Assembly (NCBI RefSeq): GCF_002900365.1
Contig: NZ_CP025980.1
Location: 84,810-148,809 of the forward strand
Reading direction: 5' to 3'
DNA: 64,000 nucleotides
Source: Escherichia marmotae
GTDB lineage: Bacteria; Pseudomonadota; Gammaproteobacteria; Enterobacterales; Enterobacteriaceae
The translations under genes were made by a program, and so were the position numbers. Positions 47,878 through 57,423 of this stretch are shown here, piece by piece; the stretch's first letter is position 1, and each line of letters opens with the position of its first letter. The notes under the pieces are model-generated. The model was not told the DNA's origin, did no database searches, and saw only the letters and a program-made list of their open reading frames with translations.

Positions 47878-49449
47878 ATGGACACCTCACTTGCTCATGA
47901 GAACGCCCGCCTGCGGGCACTGTTGCAGACGCAACAGGACACCATCCGCCAGATGGCTGAATACAACCGCCTGCTCTCACAGCGGGTGGCGGCTTATGCT
48001 TCCGAAATCAACCGGCTGAAGGCGCTGGTTGCGAAACTGCAACGTATGCAGTTCGGTAAAAGCTCAGAAAAACTTCGTGCAAAAACCGAACGGCAGATAC
48101 AGGAAGCTCAGGAGCGAATCAGCGCACTTCAGGAAGAAATGGCGGAAACGCTGGGTGAGCAGTATGACCCGGTACTGCCATCCGCCCTGCGCCAGTCTTC
48201 AGCCCGTAAACCGTTACCGGCCTCACTTCCCCGTGAAACCCGGGTTATCCGGCCGGAAGAGGAATGCTGTCCTGCCTGTGGTGGTGAACTCAGTTCTCTG
48301 GGATGTGATGTGTCAGAGCAACTGGAGCTTATCAGCAGCGCCTTTAAGGTTATCGAAACACAACGTCCGAAACTGGCCTGTTGCCGGTGCGACCATATCG
48401 TGCAGGCACCAGTACCTTCAAAACCCATTGCACGCAGTTATGCCGGAGCGGGGCTTCTGGCCCATGTTGTCACCGGGAAATATGCAGACCATCTGCCGTT
48501 ATACCGCCAGTCAGAAATATACCGTCGTCAGGGAGTGGAGCTGAGCCGTGCCACACTGGGGCGCTGGACCGGTGCCGTTGCTGAACTGCTGGAGCCGCTG
48601 TATGACGTCCTGCGCCAGTATGTGCTGATGCCCGGTAAAGTCCATGCCGATGATATCCCCGTCCCGGTCCAGGAGCCGGGCAGCGGTAAAACCCGGACAG
48701 CCCGGCTGTGGGTCTACGTCCGTGATGACCGCAACGCCGGTTCACAGATGCCCCCGGCGGTCTGGTTCGCGTACAGTCCGGACCGGAAAGGTATCCATCC
48801 ACAAAATCACCTGGCCGGTTACAGCGGTGTGCTTCAGGCCGATGCTTACGGTGGTTACCGGGTGTTATACGAATCCGGCAGAATAACGGAAGCCGCGTGT
48901 ATGGCTCATGCCCGGAGAAAAATCCACGATGTGCATGCAAGAGCGCCCACCGACATCACCACGGAAGCCCTGCAGCGTATCGGTGAACTGTATGCTATCG
49001 AGGCAGAGGTCCGGGGCTGTTCAGCAGAACAGCGTCTGGCGGCAAGAAAAGCCAGAGCCGCGCCACTGATGCAGTCACTGTATGACTGGATACAGCAACA
49101 GATGAAAACACTGTCGCGTCACTCAGATACGGCAAAAGCGTTCGCATACCTGCTGAAACAGTGGGATGCACTGAACGTGTACTGCAGTAATGGCTGGGTG
49201 GAAATCGACAACAACATCGCAGAGAACGCCTTACGGGGAGTGGCCGTAGGCCGGAAAAACTGGATGTTCGCGGGTTCCGACAGCGGTGGTGAACATGCGG
49301 CGGTGTTGTACTCGCTGATCGGCACATGCCGTCTGAACAATGTGGAGCCAGAAAAGTGGCTGCGTTACGTCATTGAACATATCCAGGACTGGCCGGCAAA
49401 CCGGGTACGCGATCTGTTGCCCTGGAAAGTTGATCTGAGCTCTCAGTAA
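47878..49449 (+). CDS. tnpC: IS66 TnpC, copy 3
   Basis: 523 residues, intact; differs by YRVLYESG where the other copies have YRALYESG. Its element lacks a left end, so it cannot move by itself. Confidence 0.93.
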   Translation: MDTSLAHENARLRALLQTQQDTIRQMAEYNRLLSQRVAAYASEINRLKALVAKLQRMQFGKSSEKLRAKTERQIQEAQERISALQEEMAETLGEQYDPVLPSALRQSSARKPLPASLPRETRVIRPEEECCPACGGELSSLGCDVSEQLELISSAFKVIETQRPKLACCRCDHIVQAPVPSKPIARSYAGAGLLAHVVTGKYADHLPLYRQSEIYRRQGVELSRATLGRWTGAVAELLEPLYDVLRQYVLMPGKVHADDIPVPVQEPGSGKTRTARLWVYVRDDRNAGSQMPPAVWFAYSPDRKGIHPQNHLAGYSGVLQADAYGGYRVLYESGRITEAACMAHARRKIHDVHARAPTDITTEALQRIGELYAIEAEVRGCSAEQRLAARKARAAPLMQSLYDWIQQQMKTLSRHSDTAKAFAYLLKQWDALNVYCSNGWVEIDNNIAENALRGVAVGRKNWMFAGSDSGGEHAAVLYSLIGTCRLNNVEPEKWLRYVIEHIQDWPANRVRDLLPWKVDLSSQ

Positions 49450-49479
49450 ATATCAATACGGTTCTGACGAGCCGCTTAC

Positions 49480-49920
49480 TGTTGTACGCGTACCAGAGCC
49501 AGTGCTGTCGCGCTTTACTGCCGACAAAACTCCATTGCTCATCAAGTTCGCAGATGAGTGCCACATCAGCATGAGCGACCGGGGATGACGTTATTCTTCG
49601 TGGCGGGAGTTTTTTAAAGTCCGGATGACTGTATTAATGCCGATTTTCAGCGTACGGGCAGTATCGCGCACTCCGGCACCGTTGAAAGCCATTTCAGTAA
49701 TTTGGTCTTTAACTCCCGGTTTACGGGCCTCGTAACAGTAAGCGAGCTGAAACACCCGGTGACAGTCACGGCAGCGAAATCGAGCATGTCCTTTTGGGTT
49801 CTTCCCGTGACGGTAAACCTGAACGGACTGGCTACGGGGGCAATGAAGGTTAACTGTGACCATGAAAGAACATTAAAAGCGACTATTATACCCCTGACTC
49901 AACTAATTGGAGGCATTACC
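49480..49920 (-). mobile_element. IS1-family fragment
   Basis: Right part of an IS1 with intact insA and the first codons of insB, cut by IS66 copy 3 at 49479. Its outer end GGAGGCATTACC at 49920 abuts the end of an IS630 transposase gene, which it had interrupted. Confidence 0.92.
49591..49863 (-). CDS. insA: IS1 InsA
   Basis: 90 residues, identical to the InsA of IS1 copy 3 at 60437 and slightly different from copy 1 (CPRSQ for CPRCQ, so one zinc-finger Cys is lost). Confidence 0.9.
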   Translation of the reverse strand: MVTVNLHCPRSQSVQVYRHGKNPKGHARFRCRDCHRVFQLAYCYEARKPGVKDQITEMAFNGAGVRDTARTLKIGINTVIRTLKNSRHEE

Positions 49921-50008
49921 CGCCATTTTATGGAAAACGCCAGTCCATTCCCCGGGGGAAAACATGGACTGGCAAAAGTGTAGAGGTATTCGGCGCAGCT
50001 ATTTAGTA
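49921..50008 (+). pseudogene. IS630 transposase C-terminal remnant and IS end
   Basis: RHFMENASPFPGGKHGLAKV followed by TAG at 49981-49983 is the IS630 transposase C-terminus; ATTCGGCGCAGCTATTTAG just after it is the IS630 end. The rest of the gene lies beyond the IS1/IS66 insertions and is not found nearby. Confidence 0.85.
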
Positions 50009-50119
50009 TAAAAATCAATATTAGATTCTTTTAACTCAAGTCAAAGATGTAAATACATTTAATGCCATTAATATATTGACTAAATCATAAATATATACTA
50101 CTTATCAAAACCGATAATA

Positions 50120-51112
50120 TTAAAGAATGTCAATAGATAAAACAGCCCCCCCATTAAAACTACCAGGAATAGCATTATTATCCTGAAATAATATTGAAAT
50201 TGGCACGGTATGTAAACCATTGCTTACATCAATTACCTTGTTATAATTTCCGTCATCAAAATTAAGAGTGCAGCTGCCAGAACCACATCTGGTTTTATTA
50301 TTGATGCCATCGATAATATCTGTACCTTTCAGTGATAATGATACTTTTGCCAATGAGTTACAGGTTAGAGATACATTAACTTTTTTTTCCACACCGTTTT
50401 TTGCCATATCAGGTGTGATACTATCACCCATATTGACATTTAACACTTTATCGACAATATCACATTTGGATGTTATTGTTATGGTAACATTATCAGTGTT
50501 TATAAGAGTAAAATTTTTCATTGCATTCGCAAACCCTCGCCATCCATTGACATCATCTCCCATATATCTACCTTTATTTTCTTCAAAAGCAACTTTTATC
50601 GGTAGCGAGAGAGAATAAACCCCAGGCCATGCATTTCTACGATCTATTTCCACTTTCATTCCATTAATTGCTTCAGAAGAAAAACTATAGCGTCCTCCAA
50701 CGTCTCTACATCCATAAGTATTCTCCCAACGACGAGGAATTACAGGAGTCACAACTGTCTTCACTCCAGAGGCCTGAACTCCTGCAGCGTCCAAGTCACT
50801 ACGTATTCTATATTTCAGTCCTTGAGATGATGTCTGCCATTCCTCTGGATACTGTATCCAGTATCTGACAATACCATCAAGCGTGACAAAGCCATCCATA
50901 TTTAATTTATATCCTACTATTACAGTAGAGGCCCCTCCTGCTTGTAGATTAATAGGGAATATTCCAGTATTACTCCCATCCAAACTGGCATTAAGAGAAG
51001 CCTGGGGCAATGAGTCATTGGCCCAAAGAAGACTACAGTAACTTTCTGCCTTAACAGAGCAAGAAAATAAAAAAATAAAAAATACGTTTGGTAATATTTT
51101 AATGCATTTCAT
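50120..51112 (-). CDS. PapG-position tip adhesin, divergent lectin domain
   Basis: 330 residues, last gene of the pap-like operon. Signal peptide of about 22 residues ending SCSVKA. The N-terminal two thirds (to about residue 205) is a putative receptor-binding domain I do not recognise; it is not clearly PapG. The C-terminal third (DNVTITITSKCDIVDKVLNV, VNVSLTCNSLAKVSLSLKG, ending GGAVLSIDIL) is a pilin domain with paired cysteines for donor-strand assembly. SD AAGG before ATG 51112. Two-domain adhesins of this sort sit at the pilus tip and bind a host sugar; the specificity is unknown. Clearly more AT-rich than the usher gene. Confidence 0.8.
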   Translation of the reverse strand: MKCIKILPNVFFIFLFSCSVKAESYCSLLWANDSLPQASLNASLDGSNTGIFPINLQAGGASTVIVGYKLNMDGFVTLDGIVRYWIQYPEEWQTSSQGLKYRIRSDLDAAGVQASGVKTVVTPVIPRRWENTYGCRDVGGRYSFSSEAINGMKVEIDRRNAWPGVYSLSLPIKVAFEENKGRYMGDDVNGWRGFANAMKNFTLINTDNVTITITSKCDIVDKVLNVNMGDSITPDMAKNGVEKKVNVSLTCNSLAKVSLSLKGTDIIDGINNKTRCGSGSCTLNFDDGNYNKVIDVSNGLHTVPISILFQDNNAIPGSFNGGAVLSIDIL

Positions 51113-51133
51113 ATGTTACCTTATGGATTTATA

Positions 51134-51649
51134 TTACAAATATATTATATTTATAAGCGCTGTAGTTTTGAATTCACCAACATTAATTGAGATGTTGTCA
51201 CTTTTGTATATTTTTGCTGTAAATGTGAATAACGCATTTGCAACATTTTTATCAGAAAGAGCGTCGGTTTCCTTATACCCATACCCTGAAGAACCCTCAC
51301 CAACTTTAAGATAATTTACGCCCTCTTCCCCCTGGTAAAGAGCTATTCCCAGCCCATTAATATTGGTTGCAAGGACATTATCTTTACCATCCATAGTCTG
51401 GCCTGTAATTTTTATATAGGCATCCCCCTGATGATATGAACAATTGACAGGAAAACTGATTATTTTTTTATGCTCATGATGTTCAAGTTCAGTTAGCCTT
51501 ATATCTCCGAAGTCGACATTAATTGCATTGCCATTATTTATCTCGCATGGTGGAATTATAATATTCCCCGTTATATTGATGGGGATATCTACAGCCCATG
51601 CCTTCGATAAGAGCGATACAATAATAAAAAAATAGCTTATTATTCTCAA
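51134..51649 (-). CDS. Minor pilin / tip adaptor (PapF/PapK-like)
   Basis: 171 residues. TTG start at 51649 behind a strong AGGAGG. Signal peptide to about residue 19 (SLLSKAWA), then pilin fold with Cys pair (IIPPCEIN, FPVNCSYH), DFGDIRLTEL and a C-terminal strand. By size and place this is the adaptor joining adhesin to rod. Only one such gene is present where pap has papK, papE and papF, so it may take more than one role. Confidence 0.8.
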   Translation of the reverse strand: MRIISYFFIIVSLLSKAWAVDIPINITGNIIIPPCEINNGNAINVDFGDIRLTELEHHEHKKIISFPVNCSYHQGDAYIKITGQTMDGKDNVLATNINGLGIALYQGEEGVNYLKVGEGSSGYGYKETDALSDKNVANALFTFTAKIYKSDNISINVGEFKTTALINIIYL

Positions 51650-51723
51650 ATTTCCTCCTGATAAAGCAAGAAGGGAAAGTGTTATGTTTACCTTATATAT
51701 GTTGATAATAAGTGTTTCTGTAT

Positions 51724-52281
51724 CTATTCATAAAAAATATATAATTGTAATGATGTAATTCTATGATCTGACATTATATTTAAAGCTTTCTCTGATTGCA
51801 TTCTTGATATTTTCTTGTGCTGTTCATTATTCATGAAATAGATAAGTCGATTATCTCCATTTCGTAAAAAATTCCTAATTATTCTATAACTCTTATGCTC
51901 TGACAGAAGAACATCATTCTCCCTTTCTTTCAATATAATACGTTGTTTTACATAAACGTTATCACCAGGATTCTGCTCAGATGTTTTTGATAATCCATCA
52001 CCACAGTGTGATAGCTTTATATCGAATACATATTTTCCTTTATCCTGCGGCAAGGGAAGTTTAATTTCTGGTGTCTCCAGTATGCACGGGGATGACACTA
52101 ATGCACCTTTGGCATTCAGAGTTCCTGTCCGTCCGTTGTGCTCATTTATCCACTGATGACGGCTTTCATCTGCCACGAAAAAGTTATCCCACGTCAACAA
52201 TTCATCCGCCTGTGAGATAGCGTTCATACCGCAACTCCCCAGCACAATTGCCAGATAAAATCCCGTCGTTGTCCTGTTCAT
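51724..52281 (-). CDS. papJ: PapJ-like periplasmic accessory protein
   Basis: 185 residues with a signal peptide (about 24 residues, ending SQADE). Follows papD as papJ does in the pap operon. INEHNGRTGTLNAKGALVSS and a central Cys pair (SPCILE, LSHCGDG) resemble PapJ in my memory. PapJ helps keep the pilus rod intact. Assignment rests partly on position. Confidence 0.65.
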   Translation of the reverse strand: MNRTTTGFYLAIVLGSCGMNAISQADELLTWDNFFVADESRHQWINEHNGRTGTLNAKGALVSSPCILETPEIKLPLPQDKGKYVFDIKLSHCGDGLSKTSEQNPGDNVYVKQRIILKERENDVLLSEHKSYRIIRNFLRNGDNRLIYFMNNEQHKKISRMQSEKALNIMSDHRITSLQLYIFYE

Positions 52282-52316
52282 CTCCGACGCCTCCGGTCAG
52301 TCCGTTTTCTGCTTTC

Positions 52317-53048
52317 TTATTTCTTTACTGCGGTACAACGGCTACCAGCACAGGAGAACTGCAGTACCGGACGCCCACCGTAGTCATTGATGTAACTCAG
52401 ATATGGTGTACTGTATGCTCTTGATTTCACCATCTGCGTTGACTTCGGAGCCAGCATCACAGCATCAAATTCACCTTCTCTGGCCTGTTTTTCACTGCCA
52501 CCAATACCAATTACAGTCACGTAATACGGTGTCGGATTATCAATCCGATACCCTCCACTGGTCTTATTCAGCACCAACTGGTCCTGCCATACAGCGTTGG
52601 GCTTTGCTTTAATGGATTCAGGCCGATAAAACAGTTTTATTTTTGTCTGCAGAGCTATCTGCAATACATTTCCCTTATCGCTTTTAGGGGGGATTTCCCG
52701 AAGACTGAAGTAAAAAAGGGATTCCCTGTCCTGTGGCAGGCGGCTGATGTCAGGTGTACTGGTCAGACGAACCATACTCTTTGAGCCGGGTTCCAGGCGC
52801 TGTACTGGCGGTGTGGCAATAAGAGGACCTGTGGTAATTTTTTCTTTCTTTTCATTCTCTACCCATGCCTGGGCAAGATAGGGTAACTGTTTGTTATCAT
52901 TGGCGATATTCAGTGTCATCGATATCTCGCCGCCATTAAAAATCGCACGTGTACGGTCCAGGGATATAGCTGCCCTGGCTGCAGAGACTGCGCTCAGACA
53001 CGCTACCGCCATCAGCGTTTTTTTCAGTACCGGTTTCATTTTCAGCAT
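52317..53048 (-). CDS. papD: PapD-type periplasmic chaperone
   Basis: About 243 residues from ATG 53048 (MLKMKPVLKK; AGAGAGC upstream); the longer frame to 53102 lacks a better site. Signal peptide cleaved after SAARA, mature protein AISLDRTRAIFNGGEISMTL. Contains the chaperone signature with DRESLFYFSLREIPPKS, the pilus-subunit-binding Arg and Lys of the cleft (the Arg in SLDRTRAIF; KLFYRP), and the C-terminal Cys pair (QFSCAGSRCTAVKK). Binds pilins in the periplasm and hands them to the usher. Close to PapD along its whole length. Confidence 0.93.
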   Translation of the reverse strand: MLKMKPVLKKTLMAVACLSAVSAARAAISLDRTRAIFNGGEISMTLNIANDNKQLPYLAQAWVENEKKEKITTGPLIATPPVQRLEPGSKSMVRLTSTPDISRLPQDRESLFYFSLREIPPKSDKGNVLQIALQTKIKLFYRPESIKAKPNAVWQDQLVLNKTSGGYRIDNPTPYYVTVIGIGGSEKQAREGEFDAVMLAPKSTQMVKSRAYSTPYLSYINDYGGRPVLQFSCAGSRCTAVKK

Positions 53049-53116
53049 ATTTTCTGCTCTCTGTTTCTTTACATATTCCTGCCGGGGTATACAGACGACC
53101 ACCGGCGTTTATTCCG

Positions 53117-55648
53117 TCACTTTACCTTACGGCAGGGCAGCAGCAACTGCTGTGCCGGGTCCAGGTTTTTCGGGATATCCACCACACACTGTGTCCGGCC
53201 GTCCCAGCCAACATTCAGGGTTTCCCCCGGATTCACCCCGCTCAGCCAGGCCAGGCCGCTGTCTGCCACCATCCCCAGTTCACGGCCTTTAGCATTTGTC
53301 ACGCTGGCACCAAAGGGCGGATGACTGTTGTCTGCCAGACGCAGAACGGCAAACAGACGATTTCCTTTCAGGACTTCAAACTCCCTGTAACCAACAGCCC
53401 CTTCCGTCAGGACCGATTCCACCACCGAGCGGGTGGCCTCCATGTCTTCCGGTAGCTTGTTCAGGTCCACAGACGTGATGTTGCGGTAATAGCTGCTAAC
53501 ATCCGTCACCACACCAATTCCCCACCGGTTGGTGGAAACCCGGCCGCCGTCGACAGGCACGCCTCCGACACCACCGGTATCTACCAGCAGTCGGGTTCCT
53601 CCGTTCATGCCCCCTGCATGCAGGGCCGCACCTTTCGCGGTAATCGTCGCTCCACCAGATGCGCTCATACCGAATGATGTGTAACCGTTCTCCACGGCAG
53701 AGAAGTTGGCTGACAGGCTGGCCAGCGGACTGCTGTGGTTGTAGTACGCACTCATCTGACTCTGCGATGGTTGGCCGCCACCACTGCTCACACCTGCGTT
53801 CAGGCTGTAGCTGTCCAGTCCTCCATTCAGCGTGTCGCTGTAACCCACCGTGTTGGTGTAACGGTCATTGCTCATACTGCCGCTGTAGCTGACCGTACCG
53901 GTTCCCCACGGCACGGACAGACGCAGGAAAACGGAATCGTTGTAGTTGTCTCCGCTGCTGCTGACACCATTACGCGAGTAACGGGAACGGGAAGCACTCA
54001 GCCCCGCAGACACATTCCTAAACCCGAAGGCATCGAAGTAACGGTTTACCGAAACGGTGTAATAGTCTGATGTCTGGCGGTTCCAGTAGGTCTGATGGCT
54101 GTACTGCAGGTTGGCCGAGGTCTTCCAGTCCTCGAAGTTCTTGTTAAGCGTAACGGTGTACAGCTCCTTCTCACGTCCCGTGAAATCATTCCGGTAACGT
54201 GCATTAAGGTACTGTTCCATCGTCATGTAATTGCGTTCAGAGAAGCGGTAACCCGCAAAGGTGATATCCGCATTCACGTCATCAAAACGTTTGGAGTAGC
54301 TCAGGCGCCAGGATTTACCCTGCTTCGTCTCTTCACCGGGAATACGGACCACAGACTGGGTCACGTCAGCAGATACCGTACCGAACTCATTCAGGTCACG
54401 GCCCAGCCCCACTGTCAGGGCGTTATAATCCCCGGCAACGATACCGCCACCATAAAGTGACCACTTGTTACTGATACCCCAAGATGCCTCACCAGCAGCA
54501 AAGACCGGGCCTTCCGTGGTGTGCTCATAGTTACGCGAACGACCGGAAACCAGCTTGTAACGAACCTGGCCCGGACGGGTCAGATATGGCACATATGCCG
54601 TGTCCACATGGAACGTTTTTTTCCGCCCGTCCTGCTCGATAACCTCAACATCCAGCTGGCCGCGCACGGAACTGTCCAGATCCTGAATGGTGAATGGGCC
54701 TGCCGGCACAGTGGAGTCATAAAGGATGCGTCCCTGCTGCGAAATCACGACGTGCGCATTCGTATCCGCAATCCCTGAGACCTGCGGTGCATAACCGCGC
54801 AGTTTTGGCGGCAGCATGCGGTCATCACTTTCCAGACTGACACCGGTATAGCGCCAGGAGCTGAAAATCTCAGAATTGATGTAGTTCTCACCCAGTGTGA
54901 GATTTGCTCGCCAGCGAGGGATGGCGCGGTACATGTAGAAACGACTCCAGGTGAACTGACTGTCCGTCCCCTGCCCGCTGCCAGTGGTATGATTCAGGTT
55001 GCCCTGATAGTCCGCACGCAGACGCCAGGCACCAAAGTTGGCACCCGCAGCCCCGTTATAGCTCAGTGACTGTGACTGCTTTCCCTTGTGCGGCTTGTTC
55101 ACCGTCCCGTTGATATTGTAGTCAAACAACAACCCCGGAATACCGTTATCCCAGCGTGACGGCGGCAGCCAGGAGGAGTCGGAATACTCCAGCCAGGCCT
55201 GTGGTATATTGATGTACAGCATCCCTTCTGCCAGATTCGGGCGTATCTCCACTCCCGGCAGCTGGCTGAGATTCGCACATTGCCCGTTATTCCAGTATGT
55301 GACCTTCTCCTGTGAAGCCACGGTCAGCCCCATCCGTCTGACCATCTCCGGTATCAGACAGGCTTGCGGCAACGGCTTCTTTCCGTTTTCGCCGGAAACC
55401 GGCGGCTCCAGAAACGTCACCGGAAATGCCGATGGTGAAATTCCCTGGTCATTCACTATAATTTCCATCTGGTACTGCCCAGGCATGATATATCCCACCT
55501 GGGAGAATCGGGAAAAATCAATATTCTGTCTGTCTGCTGCATCCAGAACATCTGTATTAAAGTCGACGGCATAAGTCGGTGCGCCTGCAAAGGAAAGCAG
55601 CAGTACATATGTAATACCGCTAACAGCAAAAGAGGTATTATTTTTCAT
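53117..55648 (-). CDS. papC: PapC-type outer-membrane usher
   Basis: About 843 residues from ATG 55648 (MKNNTSFAVSG). Signal peptide to about residue 25 (APTYAVDFNTDVLDAADRQN marks the mature start). Usher N-domain (VDFNTDVLD, SQVGYIMPGQYQ), beta-barrel with PQVSGIADTNAHVVISQQGR plug region, signature WRLSYSKRFDDVNADITFAG, and C-terminal domain with a Cys pair (TQCVDIPKN, LLPCRKVK). Forms the assembly and secretion pore for the pilus. Full length. Confidence 0.94.
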   Translation of the reverse strand: MKNNTSFAVSGITYVLLLSFAGAPTYAVDFNTDVLDAADRQNIDFSRFSQVGYIMPGQYQMEIIVNDQGISPSAFPVTFLEPPVSGENGKKPLPQACLIPEMVRRMGLTVASQEKVTYWNNGQCANLSQLPGVEIRPNLAEGMLYINIPQAWLEYSDSSWLPPSRWDNGIPGLLFDYNINGTVNKPHKGKQSQSLSYNGAAGANFGAWRLRADYQGNLNHTTGSGQGTDSQFTWSRFYMYRAIPRWRANLTLGENYINSEIFSSWRYTGVSLESDDRMLPPKLRGYAPQVSGIADTNAHVVISQQGRILYDSTVPAGPFTIQDLDSSVRGQLDVEVIEQDGRKKTFHVDTAYVPYLTRPGQVRYKLVSGRSRNYEHTTEGPVFAAGEASWGISNKWSLYGGGIVAGDYNALTVGLGRDLNEFGTVSADVTQSVVRIPGEETKQGKSWRLSYSKRFDDVNADITFAGYRFSERNYMTMEQYLNARYRNDFTGREKELYTVTLNKNFEDWKTSANLQYSHQTYWNRQTSDYYTVSVNRYFDAFGFRNVSAGLSASRSRYSRNGVSSSGDNYNDSVFLRLSVPWGTGTVSYSGSMSNDRYTNTVGYSDTLNGGLDSYSLNAGVSSGGGQPSQSQMSAYYNHSSPLASLSANFSAVENGYTSFGMSASGGATITAKGAALHAGGMNGGTRLLVDTGGVGGVPVDGGRVSTNRWGIGVVTDVSSYYRNITSVDLNKLPEDMEATRSVVESVLTEGAVGYREFEVLKGNRLFAVLRLADNSHPPFGASVTNAKGRELGMVADSGLAWLSGVNPGETLNVGWDGRTQCVVDIPKNLDPAQQLLLPCRKVK

Positions 55649-55811
55649 TATCAGCAACACCGTTAATACAGATAATACATACCGCTTCTGAAAATAAAGA
55701 CAAAATCCCCTCTCCTGTACACAGGATTTGATTTAAGTTCACTCATCGAAATATTTAATTAAATACTGGGAAGCTTCCGCCTGTTACCGGTCGTTATTTC
55801 TGTACACTCTG

Positions 55812-56399
55812 TTATTCGTAATCCACCTTAAAACGTAATGCGGCATAATAATCTCCCGCCTTTAACGACTGACCATTACGGACAACCCGCAGGGTATAAT
55901 CCAGCCCCTCTTCATTTCCGTTCAGCAATAACGGCGGCATCACTTTACCGACACGGGCCGGATAGCCCTGGTTATCCAGTATCTGCAGATTGATGCCTTC
56001 GGCCTGACCGGTCAGCGAGAATTTGTCAGGCGTTTCACCCTGCAGACCATCAAAGGTCACCCGGACACGGCTCGCCGTATAAACCCGCTTGCCTGTTCCC
56101 GCCAGCTCACAGTTACGCAACCGCAGACGGAATTTCTTTTCAGGACCGGCGAAACTGTCCTGTAAATCACGAACCGGGGTCTCCCCCATATCAATTGCCT
56201 GCCAGGTGTCTTCCATGGCCAGCGTGCAGGCCGGAGCAATTACCTGCCCCTTGAAACTCGCCCGGCCATGCCACCAGACATGCTCCTCTCCCCAGTACTC
56301 CGGCAGGCTCATCCCCGGCGGCGGAAAGGACGGCGATGGTGCAGCCTGAACCGCTGTACACAAGAAAACTGTTACCGAAAGGACCGTGCGCCAGAACAT
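55812..56399 (-). CDS. papH: PapH-type pilus anchor/terminator subunit
   Basis: 195 residues with a signal peptide ending AVQA. MSLPEYWGEEHVWWHGRASF, MGETPVRDLQDSFAGPEKKF and the C-terminal RVVRNGQSLKAGDYYAALRF closely match PapH. PapH ends polymerisation and anchors the pilus base. Located between the major pilin and usher as in pap. Ribosome site AAGGAAT. Confidence 0.93.
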   Translation of the reverse strand: MFWRTVLSVTVFLCTAVQAAPSPSFPPPGMSLPEYWGEEHVWWHGRASFKGQVIAPACTLAMEDTWQAIDMGETPVRDLQDSFAGPEKKFRLRLRNCELAGTGKRVYTASRVRVTFDGLQGETPDKFSLTGQAEGINLQILDNQGYPARVGKVMPPLLLNGNEEGLDYTLRVVRNGQSLKAGDYYAALRFKVDYE

Positions 56400-56478
56400 G
56401 CAGTATTCCTTATTCTTTACCGGTAATGCAGGGGCTGGCGCCCCTGCTTATCTGAGGTTAAAAACCGGAGAGGAGTGA

Positions 56479-57012
56479 TTACTCGTAGGTCAGATTGAAG
56501 TTGGCAACAGCGGTAAAGTCACCTTCTTTCAGAGTGCCGCTAGTGGCTTTTTTAACCCAGGCGCTGTAACGCAGGATGTTGTCACCTTCCTGCAGCTTGG
56601 TTGCAGCGCTAGCAGTACCATCAAAAGAAACCAGATTGCCACTGGCTTCAGAAACGACAACAGCAGTACCAGTATCACCAGTAGTTCCCAGTTCTTTGTT
56701 CTGAGAGTTAATGGTGGTACCAACGAATGATACTTTTACACTGCCAGTAGAAGTCAGTTCAGTTGCATCACAATTAACCAGCTTAATATCCAGGTTTTTC
56801 TTCACGGAAATACCGTTAGCCTCCAAATGTGCTTTTGAGATCTGACCAAAATCAATGGACTGATCTGCAGATTCCGGAGCAATACCACACGGCGCATCAA
56901 TTACCGTCCCCTTAAAGTTAACTAGTCCTTGTCCTTGTCCATTTGCACAGGCATTAAAAGAAAACATTCCCATAGTAATTGCACATGCTATTAATTTTTT
57001 CACAACATACAT
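56479..57012 (-). CDS. papA: Major fimbrial subunit (PapA-like)
   Basis: 177 residues; signal peptide ending NACANG. Mature pilin begins GQGLVNFKGTVIDAPCGIAP, with the Cys pair (APCGI, LVNCDA), DFGQISKAHLE and the C-terminal beta-strand ending NFNLTYE. First gene of the operon. Start is uncertain: AAGGA lies close to ATG 57012, and a GTG three codons later is better spaced. Gives the pilus rod and serotype. Confidence 0.9.
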   Translation of the reverse strand: MYVVKKLIACAITMGMFSFNACANGQGQGLVNFKGTVIDAPCGIAPESADQSIDFGQISKAHLEANGISVKKNLDIKLVNCDATELTSTGSVKVSFVGTTINSQNKELGTTGDTGTAVVVSEASGNLVSFDGTASAATKLQEGDNILRYSAWVKKATSGTLKEGDFTAVANFNLTYE

Positions 57013-57371
57013 CCTTCATCTATATCCTATTCATAGGAGGCATAAACATATTATTTATCCCGCCCAAAAAATATCTTTACAACAATGACTGACGTTGTCA
57101 ATAATAAAAAAAACAATGTCATATTATTATCTATTAATGTAGATAACAATTTTTCAATATGATACAGATTAACTGAATCGAATAATGATAATTAGTTAAC
57201 TATCATATTGAGATACATAGGCTATGTTCATTAAAATATATAATTTCATGATAAATTCCCCGAATTTCTATTCGTAGAAAAGTAAAAAAATAGTCGTTTT
57301 TCAGAAGTTCATCTGAACCGTCCTTGGTTTCCCGGAGAGGACGTTATCTGTATATTCAGGCAACCAGAACA
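57013..57371. other. AT-rich region upstream of the pilin gene
   Basis: Presumed pap promoter region. No papI or papB is present and no GATC pair typical of pap phase control was seen; the region runs into IS600/IS630 debris, so the regulatory genes were probably lost. Confidence 0.5.
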
Positions 57372-57423
57372 TCATTTCCGATGTAAATATAATAATCTTT
57401 TCCTACTTCTGCCGGAGGAATAA

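Larger units (their letters stand above)
45612..49479 (+). mobile_element. IS66-family element copy 3, truncated and carrying IS4
   Basis: Left end missing: the sequence begins inside tnpA at the IS3-family boundary (TGCCTTTACGGACAATTTTC). IS4 sits within tnpA at 45708-47133. Right end GAGCCGCTTAC at 49479 abuts IS1 sequence, showing that this copy had jumped into an IS1 insB gene. Confidence 0.92.

Noticed and set aside
49370..49564. A 64-residue insB frame running into IS66
   Set aside because: It is the first part of IS1 insB continued into IS66 antisense sequence, not a gene.
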